A DNA stretch of 56,699 bases from an uncultured Gammaproteobacteria bacterium (GCA_937924335.1 CALDWW010000001.1:1-56699); one strand, 5' to 3'. Shown: positions 25,651 through 34,093, counted from the stretch's first letter. Notes: generated from the letters alone by a model not told the origin. Numbers and translations are program-made.

Positions 25651-26415
25651 ATGATGAAAACACACACAGTGGACCGGATCACGACCATGCTGTCTGTCCT
25701 GGCACTCGCGACAGCGGGATGTGCCTCCCCATATCATCGCGGAGACGCAATCCTCGACCAGGAGACCATGGCTATCGAGGCCAAGATCCGCCCCACGGAC
25801 GGCGTCGACACGATGGCCGCCCGGAATACGGTCAAGTTGGCGGGCGATGCCAGCATGAAAGGCGGTGCCGCTGCCGGAGCGGCCTTGTCTCTGACCTGCG
25901 GGATGGCGGTGTGGTTGTGTCTGCCGCTCTATGCGACCACCGGCGCGTTTATCGCGGGGACGACGGGAAATGCCGCCGGCGCCGTGAGCGAAGTCTTCGA
26001 CCTGTTCCCCCCCGAGATCGCGGAACGCATCGAGGTCGTCCTTGTTGACATCCAGGATCGCCGGGACTTCTTCGCCGAGATGCGTCACGGAGTGGCCGAC
26101 TCGGTCCCGCAGGATCGGCAGGCCGACACCGCGGCCGCAGACGTCAACGTGTACGTGGGTCCGGAGCGCATCGAACTGTTCCAGGAAGAGAGGGACATGC
26201 TGGCGCTGCGCATGACCGCCTCCGTGTTCGTCGAGTGGCGGCAGACAGAGGGAGAACCCCGCAACGAAACACGGCAGTACCAATACGCCACCGCAGAGAT
26301 GCCGGTCGACTTCTGGCTGAGCGATGATGGCGCGCCGTTCGACACCGCCTTCACGGAGTGCGTCGAGAAGATCGTGCAGATGATGTACTGGGACCTCGCC
26401 CCGCCGTCTCGCTGA
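25651..26415 (+). CDS. Glycine-zipper lipoprotein, paralogue 2
   Basis: 254 residues with a lipobox (TAGC, Cys24) and the same order of elements as the upstream gene: MKGGAAAGAALSLTCGM zipper start, GTTGNAAGAVSEVFDLFP, DRRDFFAEMRHGVADSVPQDR, VYVGPERIEL, LALRMTA, EMPVDFWLSDDGAPFD and FTECVEKIVQMMYWDL. Identity between the two is high in these blocks and low in the linkers, as expected for an old duplication with retained function. The ATG pair at 25651/25654 follows an ACAGGGAA ribosome site. The glycine zipper suggests insertion in or contact with a membrane; the precise role is unknown. Confidence 0.75.
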   Translation: MMKTHTVDRITTMLSVLALATAGCASPYHRGDAILDQETMAIEAKIRPTDGVDTMAARNTVKLAGDASMKGGAAAGAALSLTCGMAVWLCLPLYATTGAFIAGTTGNAAGAVSEVFDLFPPEIAERIEVVLVDIQDRRDFFAEMRHGVADSVPQDRQADTAAADVNVYVGPERIELFQEERDMLALRMTASVFVEWRQTEGEPRNETRQYQYATAEMPVDFWLSDDGAPFDTAFTECVEKIVQMMYWDLAPPSR

Positions 26416-26542
26416 TCGAAGGATGCCGCGCCTGTTGCCAATCTCCCGGAGGTCGGGCAGGGATGGCATCGACCACGATGAGGTTACTGCGGTGTCGACT
26501 CTCGCCGGTACACAAAACAGGTACCAACGCTGCGGCTTTTAC

Positions 26543-27298
26543 TCAGTCGGGCAAGATGCCGCCGACCGCCTGGATCGGTGTCGGGTCATCCATCTCGACG
26601 ACCCAGGCAACAATCGCCCGATCGCCTTCCACGTGATCGACTATGGGTAACGTCGTCTTCGCAAAGTAACGCTCCCCTTGCTTGTCAAGCCGTACGGCCA
26701 TGGTCTCGAGGGCGACGAAATCGTGCTCGAGCGTGCTGCCTGCGTTCTCCCCGGCCTTGATTTCCGACCGCAGACCCATGCCGAGGACCGCGAAATGGAT
26801 GACGAGGGCGCCGTAATCCTGGTGGCGGGGAGCGAACTCAGCCGTAAATCCGGCATCATCGAGCCGTATCTGCAATGTGCCGACAGGCGATGTATCCGGG
26901 TCAAATGACTCGCCGCGAAACCAGCCCGTCCATTCCTCGCCATTCTGGAAGAACCCCGGCGTGTAGACCGTGCGCGCCCGTCTCGCTGCTGCGTAGCGTC
27001 GCTGACGGTCGCTAAACGCGGGCCGGGCAAACCGGTCTTTCCAGCCGATGTAGTCCCAGTAATCCACATGGAACGCTACCGGGACAAACGCCCTCCACAG
27101 GCGGGGATCCGACTTGAGCTTGCTCAACCAGCGATCCGCCGGCGGGCAACTGCTGCATCCCTCGGAGGTATAGAGTTCGACGAGCGCCACCCGGTCTTTG
27201 CCGCTGGTGAACCTCGTCGGCACGGAGCCCGGCTCGGCGAGCGCAGCCGCGCTCACCATCAACAGCAGGGACCCGAGCCCGATCGGAATTCTGGTCAT
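26543..27298 (-). CDS. Secreted DUF1223 (thioredoxin-like) protein
   Basis: 251 residues with a signal peptide (about 1-21, AALA-E). The family motif VELYTSEGCSSCPPAD places a CxxC-like pair at Cys48 and Cys51, followed by FHVDYWDYIGWKDRF and YTPGFFQNGEEW, then a C-terminal beta-rich domain with LPIVDHVEGDRAIVAWV. Proteins of this family are periplasmic and predicted to have a thioredoxin-like fold; the role is not established. Length is normal. It lies on the minus strand between the lipoprotein pair and the terminator of the respiratory module, probably as a single gene. Confidence 0.9.
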   Translation of the reverse strand: MTRIPIGLGSLLLMVSAAALAEPGSVPTRFTSGKDRVALVELYTSEGCSSCPPADRWLSKLKSDPRLWRAFVPVAFHVDYWDYIGWKDRFARPAFSDRQRRYAAARRARTVYTPGFFQNGEEWTGWFRGESFDPDTSPVGTLQIRLDDAGFTAEFAPRHQDYGALVIHFAVLGMGLRSEIKAGENAGSTLEHDFVALETMAVRLDKQGERYFAKTTLPIVDHVEGDRAIVAWVVEMDDPTPIQAVGGILPD

Positions 27299-27579
27299 GA
27301 TTTTCCGGCTTCAAGACGACTTGCCTGTAGAGACAGACCGTCAGGCGAGATGGTTTGTTACAAGATGTGGCAATACCTGGGCCGTCTGCCGCCGGATCAG
27401 AAGACCCGATGACCCTGCGCCCTCCAGGACAACACTGTCTGCTGCGACGTAGCAGCAACCAGGCCCGTCGTTTCATGAACTGCCGCCAATCATTGTGTCG
27501 GCTCCGGCGGGTCGGCGCGGGCTTGTCGGCAGGACTCGTGTGGTCCTTGCCTGGACGCAGGTTCGCATTCTGACCGATA

Positions 27580-27606
27580 CAAAACAGGCCCCGGAAAACC
27601 GGGGCC
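27580..27606 (-). terminator. Rho-independent terminator of the cytochrome/NrfD operon
   Basis: A perfect 8-bp GC stem (GGCCCCGG / CCGGGGCC, 27587-27606) with a four-base loop is followed on the minus strand by TGTTTTG. It lies about 30 bp after the NrfD stop at 27635. The rest of the 336-bp gap down to the DUF1223 gene shows no gene. Confidence 0.75.
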
Positions 27607-27634
27607 CGTTGTCTATCTGCCTGAGGCTTCCCGC

Positions 27635-28888
27635 CTATCCGGTTCCTGCATCCCGCCCCAGCGACGGCACGAACTTGTTGATGCCCCAGAACAGGATGAA
27701 CGGCAAGGTGATCACAAACAGTGCTCCGAACACGCCTTCCTTGAAGGTCTCCACGCTGTGCGGAATGATCGGGATGTGATAGTGCATGTAACCTGAGAAT
27801 GACAGCGAGAACGCCTGTCCGCCGATGACGACGTTCCAGCGCATCATGAATACGCCGAACAGCACGAGAAGAAGAGCCAACACGGTGCGTTTGATGGTCC
27901 GTCCCGGGAGTATCAGCAGGATGAACGGCACCAGATTCCCCAGCGTGTACTGCAGGACGAAGATGTTCATGAAGTCCTTGCCATACATGACCGAGCGCAG
28001 GATGTCCCAGGACTTCATGGCCGTGTAGCCGCGGAAAATCAGGTCCAGGATTTCGAGACTGATCGCTGCGACCAGGAAACCGAGCAGGTAACGGGCGGAC
28101 TTGCTGACGACATCGGCTTCAGCGCCGCGGATCTCGCTCGCCTGCATAGCTCCTCCGCGACGGCGGTTACGGAATGCCTGCCACTCCATGATCACGATAT
28201 AGGTCAGCATGCAAAGCGCGATGCCAGAGACCACAGCGGACATGATGAAAATCACGGGCATCAGGGGAGACATCCACAAGGCGTTCGCCTTGACCGAGCC
28301 GAAGATGAACCCGGCGTAGCCGTGCAGGAAACAAGCCACGGGAATACCGACGGCGGCGAGGATCTTGGCCGCCTTGTGGTCGGTGGCCAGCGCCTCATCG
28401 CTGACGTCATAGGCGCCCAGTGTCAGGCCTCTGTACACCGAGCGTCGCAGTGAATTGCCGATGCCCGGCTGATCGCGCAGAGCGTGGACCTGGGCCACGA
28501 AATAGCCGCGATAGACGAACCAGATTTCGCTCAGCACGATGAGAGCATAGGTAGAAAATACGATGCCGAATGCCGCAATGGCCGACGTGAAATGCGGCGT
28601 CAGCAGCGGTTCCATGGCGCGTAACGGCTGCTGCAGGTGCAACAGCAGCGGGACGGCCGCCACGGGCAACAACGCCAGTGAGAAGACAAGCGAGAACTGC
28701 GCTATCTCCTTCAGGTCCTTCTGACCAAACACGTGGTACAGGGAGGACAGAACGAAGGCACCGGCGACCAGGCCGGTCATGTAGGGATACATGACGATCT
28801 GGATGCTCCAATAGATGAACTCGTTCGGATAAACGAACAGTTCCTTTACTGTCCACTCAGCGCCATGAACTACGAGATCCGCGGACAT
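27635..28888 (-). CDS. NrfD/PsrC-type quinone-interacting membrane subunit
   Basis: 417 residues with about ten membrane helices and the NrfD-family pattern: an N-terminal YPNEFIYWSIQIVMYPYMTGLVAGAF region, IVLSEIWFVYRGYF, FLHGYAGFIFGSVKANALWMSPLMP, and RWNVVIGGQAFSLSFSGY near the C-terminus. Such subunits exchange electrons between quinol and a periplasmic iron-sulfur protein and may pump protons in some complexes. It starts 4 bp after the stop of the iron-sulfur gene, so the two proteins form a module. No catalytic molybdenum subunit is encoded in this operon. Confidence 0.92.
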   Translation of the reverse strand: MSADLVVHGAEWTVKELFVYPNEFIYWSIQIVMYPYMTGLVAGAFVLSSLYHVFGQKDLKEIAQFSLVFSLALLPVAAVPLLLHLQQPLRAMEPLLTPHFTSAIAAFGIVFSTYALIVLSEIWFVYRGYFVAQVHALRDQPGIGNSLRRSVYRGLTLGAYDVSDEALATDHKAAKILAAVGIPVACFLHGYAGFIFGSVKANALWMSPLMPVIFIMSAVVSGIALCMLTYIVIMEWQAFRNRRRGGAMQASEIRGAEADVVSKSARYLLGFLVAAISLEILDLIFRGYTAMKSWDILRSVMYGKDFMNIFVLQYTLGNLVPFILLILPGRTIKRTVLALLLVLFGVFMMRWNVVIGGQAFSLSFSGYMHYHIPIIPHSVETFKEGVFGALFVITLPFILFWGINKFVPSLGRDAGTG

Positions 28889-28892
28889 GGCA

Positions 28893-29663
28893 TCACCTCA
28901 CTTTCTCGTCGAGACCGAGATAAAAAACGTGTGGCTTCGTACCGTACTCGTCCTTGAGAACCTGCACGCGCTCGTTGGATATGACCTTGGTGACCGGATC
29001 CTCCGGATCCCGCAGGTTTCCCATCTTGCGTGCCTCGAAGGGGCAGGCCTGGACACAGGCCGCCTGCTTTCCATCAGTGATCCTGTGATAGCAGAAATTG
29101 CACTTCTCCGCGGTCTTGTGGATGGGGTGGAAGAAGCGGACGCCGTATGGGCAGGCCATGACGCAATAACCGCAGCCGATGCACCACTTGCGATCCACCA
29201 GAACCACGCCGTCATCAGTCTGATACGTGGCGCCTACGGGACACACCTGCACGCATGGCGGGTTGTCGCACTGATTGCACAGCTTCGGAACAAAGAAAGC
29301 CTTGTCGATATCCTCCGGATCGATCTCTTCGCCCCGAATCTCACCGGTAGTAAACCCGTCCCGCCCCGCTTTTGGCGAATCGATATGGGTTTCACCATCC
29401 TTGGTGATGACGTAGCGCTCCACCCAGGTACGGCTCACGGGGGCGTCGTAAGGGATCTCATTCTCCGTCTTGCAGGCGTCCACACACAGGCCGCATCCCA
29501 CGCACTTCTCCGTGTCGACCAGGAAGGCCCATCTTAGTTTCGACCCATCCGTCATCGCCTTGGCTTCGCCAGGCGCCAGGAGGATCACCGAGCATGCCGG
29601 CATCGCCGCCGCCACCGCGCCGGCCATCGTGTTTTTCAGGAACTCGCGCCGAGAACAACTCAT
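28893..29663 (-). CDS. Tat-exported four-cluster ferredoxin subunit (PsrB/NrfC/HybA type)
   Basis: 256 residues with a Tat signal (SRREFLK near residue 4, hydrophobic stretch, AKA cleavage region about 36). Four cysteine groups can be read: CVGCGLCVDACK, CNQCDNPPCVQVCPVG, CIGCGYCVMACPYG and CNFCYH...CVQACPF, enough for four 4Fe-4S clusters. It would carry electrons in the periplasm between the NrfD subunit and the tetraheme cytochrome. The ATG at 29663 overlaps the cytochrome stop codon (TGATG), with GGAGG upstream. The long in-frame extension to 29873 is antisense or out-of-frame coding and is discarded. Confidence 0.93.
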   Translation of the reverse strand: MSCSRREFLKNTMAGAVAAAMPACSVILLAPGEAKAMTDGSKLRWAFLVDTEKCVGCGLCVDACKTENEIPYDAPVSRTWVERYVITKDGETHIDSPKAGRDGFTTGEIRGEEIDPEDIDKAFFVPKLCNQCDNPPCVQVCPVGATYQTDDGVVLVDRKWCIGCGYCVMACPYGVRFFHPIHKTAEKCNFCYHRITDGKQAACVQACPFEARKMGNLRDPEDPVTKVISNERVQVLKDEYGTKPHVFYLGLDEKVR

Positions 29664-30133
29664 CACATGTCCTCCAGGTCCGGGTGGTGGGGGTTGTGGC
29701 ACTTGCGGCACTCTTTCTTCTTCTTGTGCTTCGCTCCATCGATGCCTGGCAAGTCGGCGCGTTGGCTTGACGGATACGCCAGCCGTTGATGACACCTCAG
29801 GCAATGGTCGCGGGTGGTGTTGATCGACAGTCTCTCGATCTCTTTCGGGTGCCCGGCGCCGGGACCGTGACAATTCTGGCAGCGCAGCTTGGCATGCTTC
29901 GACTCCCGCAGCAGTCCCGCATTCTCGTCATGACATCTTCGGCAGCGCTTTTCCGACGTGTACTTGGCAGGAAAATCTTTCCACTCCTGCACATTGGAGA
30001 GTCGATAAAAATTGTACGTAAAGCTGTCACCGTGCACACCGAAGTCATCGGGAACCAGGAAGACGCGGGCGATCAGTATCGAGCCGACCAGGAAAATGGC
30101 TACCCAGAGAGGACGCAACACATGTTTCTTCAT
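29663..30133 (-). CDS. Tetraheme c-type cytochrome
   Basis: 156 residues with an uncleaved or signal-type N-terminal helix (about 8-27) and four CxxCH motifs: Cys64-His68 (CRRCH), Cys85-His89 (CQNCH), Cys111-His115 (CLRCH) and Cys142-His146 (CRKCH). Additional histidines (His80, His95, His110, His149-150) may be distal ligands. It is a periplasmic electron carrier, probably membrane attached. It is the first gene of a three-gene operon with the ferredoxin and NrfD subunits. An FNR-type site lies about 220 bp upstream. The terminal acceptor or donor is not encoded here. Confidence 0.92.
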   Translation of the reverse strand: MKKHVLRPLWVAIFLVGSILIARVFLVPDDFGVHGDSFTYNFYRLSNVQEWKDFPAKYTSEKRCRRCHDENAGLLRESKHAKLRCQNCHGPGAGHPKEIERLSINTTRDHCLRCHQRLAYPSSQRADLPGIDGAKHKKKKECRKCHNPHHPDLEDM

Positions 30134-30354
30134 GGCTTCTCCGGCCAGTTATCATTGTGGCTCCGTCTTGCGGAGCACTCTCCCGACACAATGCACGCAC
30201 AACGTGCCTATTCAGGAAGGGGCAGACTCTGCCGGCCCTTTCTCGGGCCCTGCGTGGAATATCCGGCTGATTCAGTCGGTGTTCAGCGCATGCAAGGAAC
30301 CCGCCACAGTCCCACAACCTGTATAGCTTCTATCACGGTCAAAGCGGACTTTCG

Positions 30355-30368
30355 TTGACCAAGATCAA
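30355..30368. promoter_or_regulatory. FNR/ANR-type binding site upstream of the cytochrome operon
   Basis: The sequence TTGAC-CAAG-ATCAA matches the FNR consensus TTGAT-N4-ATCAA at nine of ten positions. If centred at -41.5, transcription toward the cytochrome gene would start near 30320, with a plausible -10 (TAGAAG on the minus strand, about 30328-30333). This predicts oxygen- or NO-dependent control of the three-gene module, with a leader of about 185 nt. Confidence 0.6.
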
Positions 30369-30892
30369 GTGCATGCGCGCAGCATGGACCGATTGCTGCA
30401 GCAGAGCTTTCTGCACAGGTGGGCAATCAGCAAAGTCAGCGCTGCTCGAATCAGTTTAATCTTGAGCTGTTTCGTCGCGAGGATCGGCACCGGAAATGAC
30501 GGATGTCGCCCGCCGACCGACGGTGCCATGCGAAGGGCGAAATAGACATAGCCAACCTCCTTGCGGGAGACCGCAAGGGACAGGGGAGACGACTGAGCGA
30601 GGGGCAACCTATGGCCCTTGGAATCAGTGTCTATCGTTGGCCAGGGGTTCGCCTCGGCGACGAGGTAGTCGATGATCGCCTTGAGATCCTCCGGCGAGAC
30701 ATCCGCCGTGGCCTCTGCCATCGCCGCAGCATCTCCGGCCAAACAAATGCCCTGACATGGCATATCGTGTTCATCGAACTCAAGAAATCAATGCGACTCG
30801 CCTTTGCGACGCCGTCGTATTGCGCCCCTGAGCAGGTATCGACACATAGACGGTCCGCCATGCTCAGGCCTGGAAGGAGACAACAAAGAGAC
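30369..30892 (-). other. Gene-poor interval with a possible cytochrome c remnant
   Basis: No intact gene is convincing in this interval. On the minus strand, 30635-30763 reads CQGICLAGDAAAMAEATA followed by VSPEDLKAIIDYLVA, which resembles the C-terminal half of a small class I cytochrome c, with a damaged heme motif (no CxxCH) and no matching N-terminal half in frame; a stop lies seven codons upstream. It may be a decayed monoheme cytochrome that once accompanied the neighbouring respiratory operon. The similarity is weak. Confidence 0.25.
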
Positions 30893-31429
30893 TCAACGAC
30901 CTTTTGTCTTGACGCCTTCCAGCGATTGCATGAGCAATTCGTTCTTCGAACAATCCCACATGCGCAATTCGGGGTTGCGCGGGCTGTCGTGATAGGGGAT
31001 CGCCATGTTCAGGTCGAGCAGAACGCTACTGAGGTCTTCCCCGTCCACTTCCAGGCGGCCGACCCAGACCCTTGGATCCCGACCTCGACGCACGTCCCTC
31101 GCCCGCAGACGACGCCCGCGCACATAAGACCGCACGAAATCCCTGACCGCGAGACCCGCCTCGCGTTCGCAGTCCTGTCTGGTCGAAGTTGATGTCGGCG
31201 TATGCACGTCCCCCAGATGGTAGCGGCCATCCCGGCGCGTCTGCGGGCCTTCCCGCCAGCGGAGGTTAAAACGCCAACCGTCGACCACCCGGTCCATATC
31301 CACGCGGAACGGGCCCTGCAGTCCCGGCTCGCGGAAACCACCCTCGTCCTGGGCAAATGCCGTGATCGCGACCACGGCCGCGGACGCTCCGAGGCTGACG
31401 AGGACAACGAGAATCCGACGTAGTCGCAT
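30893..31429 (-). CDS. Exported nuclease-like (SNase OB-fold) protein, probably non-catalytic
   Basis: 178 residues with a signal peptide or anchor (about 1-26, ending AFAQ). The rest follows the staphylococcal nuclease layout: YHLGDVHTP (where nucleases have RLLLIDTPE), CEREAGLAVRDFVRSYV, RARDVRRGRDPRVWVGRLEVDGEDLSSVLLDLNMAIPYH. The arginine of the VGRLEV strand is kept, but the catalytic glutamate after DTP is replaced, so nuclease activity is doubtful. It may bind nucleic acid or act as a structural OB-fold protein. The ATG at 31429 begins the signal peptide. It is divergent from the CDF transporter gene. Confidence 0.6.
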   Translation of the reverse strand: MRLRRILVVLVSLGASAAVVAITAFAQDEGGFREPGLQGPFRVDMDRVVDGWRFNLRWREGPQTRRDGRYHLGDVHTPTSTSTRQDCEREAGLAVRDFVRSYVRGRRLRARDVRRGRDPRVWVGRLEVDGEDLSSVLLDLNMAIPYHDSPRNPELRMWDCSKNELLMQSLEGVKTKGR

Positions 31430-31644
31430 AAGCCAATCATACACCCGCAACTTCGGGCCGCGCCCTTGGCAGACCGACCACAATTAGAACAGCTGGCGCT
31501 GCCCGTCCGATCGTCGTGAACGCCGCACAAGCCGTGTACTATCCGCGGTAACCGATACGACACGCTTTGGCTACCCAGGCAGCCGGCGTACATTACCCTA
31601 GCGACAACACTTACCCCGGGCAGGCCCGGGTCAGGGCGAACACC

Positions 31645-32592
31645 ATGGCTAACGCGTCATCACTGAAGGTCGTCATTGCGGCGCTCGTCGGCAACGGCCT
31701 GATTGCCGTCACCAAGTTCAGCGCCGCCGCCTACACCGGTTCCTCCGCAATGTTCTCCGAGGCGGTCCATTCCGTGGTCGACACCAGCAACCAGGCGCTG
31801 CTGCTGTTCGGTCTGAAACGCGCGGACCGCCCGGCCGACGACAAGCACCCGTTCGGATACGGCAAGGAGGTCTTCTTCTGGGCCTTCGTCGTCGCCATCC
31901 TGCTGTTCGCCGTCGGCGCCGGCGTCAGCATCTACGAAGGCATCCACCGGATCTCCGCCCCGCAACCGGTCACCTCGCCGATCATCAATTACATCGTGCT
32001 CGGACTCGCCATGATCTTCGAAGGCGCTGCCTGGTGGGTTGCCTACAAGGAGTTCAACAAGATCCGCGGCACCCGATCCTGGTTCCGAGCCGTCATCGAA
32101 GTCAAGGACCCCTCGATCCTGACCGTGTTGATGGAAGACTCGGCAGCCATGCTGGGCCTGATCGTCGCATTCCTTGGCATATTCCTGAGCGACGCGCTCG
32201 GCATGCCGGCGCTGGACGGCGTAGCCTCGATCATCATCGGCTGCATCCTGGCCGGCGCAGCGACGGTACTCGCTTTCGAGACCAAAGCGCTGTTGATCGG
32301 TGAGACGGCCAGCCCGACAGTGGTCAAGGGAGTGCGGCGCATAGTCGAAGCGGAGCCGACCGTGTCGGGCACCAACGAGATCCTGACCATGCATGTCGGC
32401 CCGCATGACATCCTGCTTAACCTGAGCGTCGACTTCAGGGACGGCTTATCCTCGCATGAGATCGAGGCGGCCATCACCCACATGGAGAAGCAGATCAAGA
32501 AAGCACACCCGAGAGTGACCCGCGTCTTTATCGAGGCGCAGGCCTGGCGTGCCCACAACGATGGCCAGAAGGACCCGGGGCCGTCGGTCTGA
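31645..32592 (+). CDS. Cation diffusion facilitator family metal transporter
   Basis: 315 residues with six membrane helices in the first two thirds and a cytoplasmic C-terminal domain (about 220-300). Metal-site motifs are HSVVD (His42, Asp46) in helix two and EDSAAMLG (Glu164-Asp165) in helix five. The subgroup carries a long RSWFRAVIEVKDPSILTVLMEDS segment, as in many proteins annotated only as CDF transporters. It should export Zn2+, Fe2+ or a similar ion in exchange for protons. The ATG at 31645 begins the conserved part; the upstream open frame lacks similarity. Metal specificity cannot be read safely. Confidence 0.9.
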   Translation: MANASSLKVVIAALVGNGLIAVTKFSAAAYTGSSAMFSEAVHSVVDTSNQALLLFGLKRADRPADDKHPFGYGKEVFFWAFVVAILLFAVGAGVSIYEGIHRISAPQPVTSPIINYIVLGLAMIFEGAAWWVAYKEFNKIRGTRSWFRAVIEVKDPSILTVLMEDSAAMLGLIVAFLGIFLSDALGMPALDGVASIIIGCILAGAATVLAFETKALLIGETASPTVVKGVRRIVEAEPTVSGTNEILTMHVGPHDILLNLSVDFRDGLSSHEIEAAITHMEKQIKKAHPRVTRVFIEAQAWRAHNDGQKDPGPSV

Positions 32593-32613
32593 CGACCCGG
32601 TCGCGATCCCGGA

Positions 32614-32817
32614 TCAGGCGTCCTTCTTGCCCTTGATCAGGTCGGCTGCCTTGTCGACGAGGTCCGCGGCCGTGTTGCTGACATCGGCAATGGTTTCCTT
32701 GATGTCGCCGACAGCCTGCTGCGCCTGCCCCTCTTTCTTGAGCTTGTCGTCTTCGAGAAGGACGCCTCCGGCCTCCTTCAGCTTGCCCTGCAGTTTATCG
32801 ATCTTGCCGCTGGTCAT
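32614..32817 (-). CDS. CsbD-like stress protein
   Basis: 67 residues, very rich in Lys, Asp, Glu and Ala, with the CsbD pattern GKIDKLQGKLKEAGG, LLEDDKLKKEGQAQQAVGD and a helical tail. The ATG at 32817 has AAGGAG 6-8 nt upstream, so the longer frame to 32868 is rejected. Members are small cytoplasmic proteins induced by general stress; molecular function is unknown. It converges with the CDF transporter gene with 21 bp between stops. Confidence 0.88.
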   Translation of the reverse strand: MTSGKIDKLQGKLKEAGGVLLEDDKLKKEGQAQQAVGDIKETIADVSNTAADLVDKAADLIKGKKDA

Positions 32818-32984
32818 TTTCGGCTCCTTGTCATTGAATTTCGGCGTCCCTGAATCGGGACCGGTCACAGGCTAGTCTAGCCTGCCCGGAGCCGAAATGA
32901 GTGGCTGGAGAACATTCATCTGGCTAACGGCAGACGATACTCGAGAACTGCTATGACATTCTTGCGGAATACCCCGAGACGAGA

Positions 32985-33440
32985 TCAGTCTGGGAGTCCG
33001 ATCTCCCTGGGCTGGTCCTGCTCCGTGGGCCACTGGCCACGATCAACCGTAGTGGTCTCACACGAGTAGTCCCAAGCCTGGATGCGCATGTCGAAACCGA
33101 CCCTCAGGCAGGTCGAGCAACGTCGCCCCCGGGCATCGGGCCGGTCATCCGGGAACCCGTAGGTCGAGTCGTAGCGCCACTCCTCGAGTGTGAAGGACGG
33201 GTGACCGTAGTCGTAAGTGAAGATTCGTTCCCAGACATAGGTCTGCTCGCCATCGCCAAGGTCCTCTACCCGCTGAGGCTGACCGAGCATCTCGATCGCC
33301 ACCGCGACGTCCTCGCCAATGATCTGGTCGAGGGTCTCTGCACGTTCTGTCCCTGTGCAGGCAACGGTGAGACAAATCGCTGCGACGATGACCACCGAAC
33401 CGGCAGCGGTAATCGCGGGATGGAATAACGAATTCCCCAT
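32985..33440 (-). CDS. Hypothetical lipoprotein
   Basis: 151 residues with a lipobox (TVAC, Cys28). The mature part begins with ETLDQIIGEDVAVAIEMLGQP and a short aromatic TYVWERIF strand, a layout like small SmpA/BamE-type or other outer-membrane lipoproteins that start with a helix followed by a beta sheet, but I cannot assign a family. Three cysteines besides the lipid-bearing one occur (CSTC and SCET), so a disulfide is possible. It appears to be a single gene. Confidence 0.6.
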   Translation of the reverse strand: MGNSLFHPAITAAGSVVIVAAICLTVACTGTERAETLDQIIGEDVAVAIEMLGQPQRVEDLGDGEQTYVWERIFTYDYGHPSFTLEEWRYDSTYGFPDDRPDARGRRCSTCLRVGFDMRIQAWDYSCETTTVDRGQWPTEQDQPREIGLPD

Positions 33441-33577
33441 CGGGCGATTGTGCCGTCAACGGGGCGCGACCCGCCAGCCGGCGCGAGATGCTCGATGGAC
33501 AGCTCTGGCGAGCTGATGCTTGGCACAAGCGTCTTACTGTGCGGGCCGCATGTCAAATCTCCCCGGACCAGGGCGAA

Positions 33578-34093
33578 TTAGTAACCGATCGCGGGCAGGT
33601 ACTTGGTCCACAGTTTGATCTGGACGACGACAAGTCCAAGCATTGCGACAGTTGTTCCGGCGCCCAGAGATTGCAGGACGCCGCCGCCACAGAGGCGGCG
33701 GGAGATAAAGCCGAAGAACAGCAGCACGAACATAAGCCCGAACCGGGTCGCCGTCAGGGCCGTCTCCTGTGAGATCAGTCCCGTCATCGCGAGTCCGAAG
33801 AACGTGATCGGCACGATAGTGCTGCTCATCACCCAGCCCGGCTTCAGCAGCATCGTCCATTGCTCCAGCCACGGCGTCGCCCGCCGGGCGACCATGTCGG
33901 CATCGATCGTGCGAGCATAGGCACTGGCGAGCGACACGACATACAGGGACAGAACCACGATGACGATGACCCGTAGATTCCTTGGCAGCGGGTCGCTCAG
34001 CGATCCGATCACCGCGCCGAGGATGATGGTCCCATAGATGAGTCGGCCGGAAACACGCGTAAGAAACGCGCTTGTCTGCGTACTGATGAGCAT
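33578..34093 (-). CDS. Hypothetical membrane protein
   Basis: 171 residues with about five hydrophobic helices (residues 17-33, 40-60, 88-106, 112-130, 145-160) and a charged loop around 62-80 (RTIDADMVARRATPWLEQW). No family recognised and no catalytic motif visible. It diverges from the TolB-like propeller gene across about 150 bp and is followed downstream by the hypothetical lipoprotein on the same strand, 137 bp away. Confidence 0.6.
   Translation of the reverse strand: MLISTQTSAFLTRVSGRLIYGTIILGAVIGSLSDPLPRNLRVIVIVVLSLYVVSLASAYARTIDADMVARRATPWLEQWTMLLKPGWVMSSTIVPITFFGLAMTGLISQETALTATRFGLMFVLLFFGFISRRLCGGGVLQSLGAGTTVAMLGLVVVQIKLWTKYLPAIGY

Noticed and set aside
30503..31192. Plus-strand frame of 229 codons across the gene-poor interval
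   Set aside because: Half of it is antisense to the SNase-like gene, and the rest shows no coding pattern or ribosome site.
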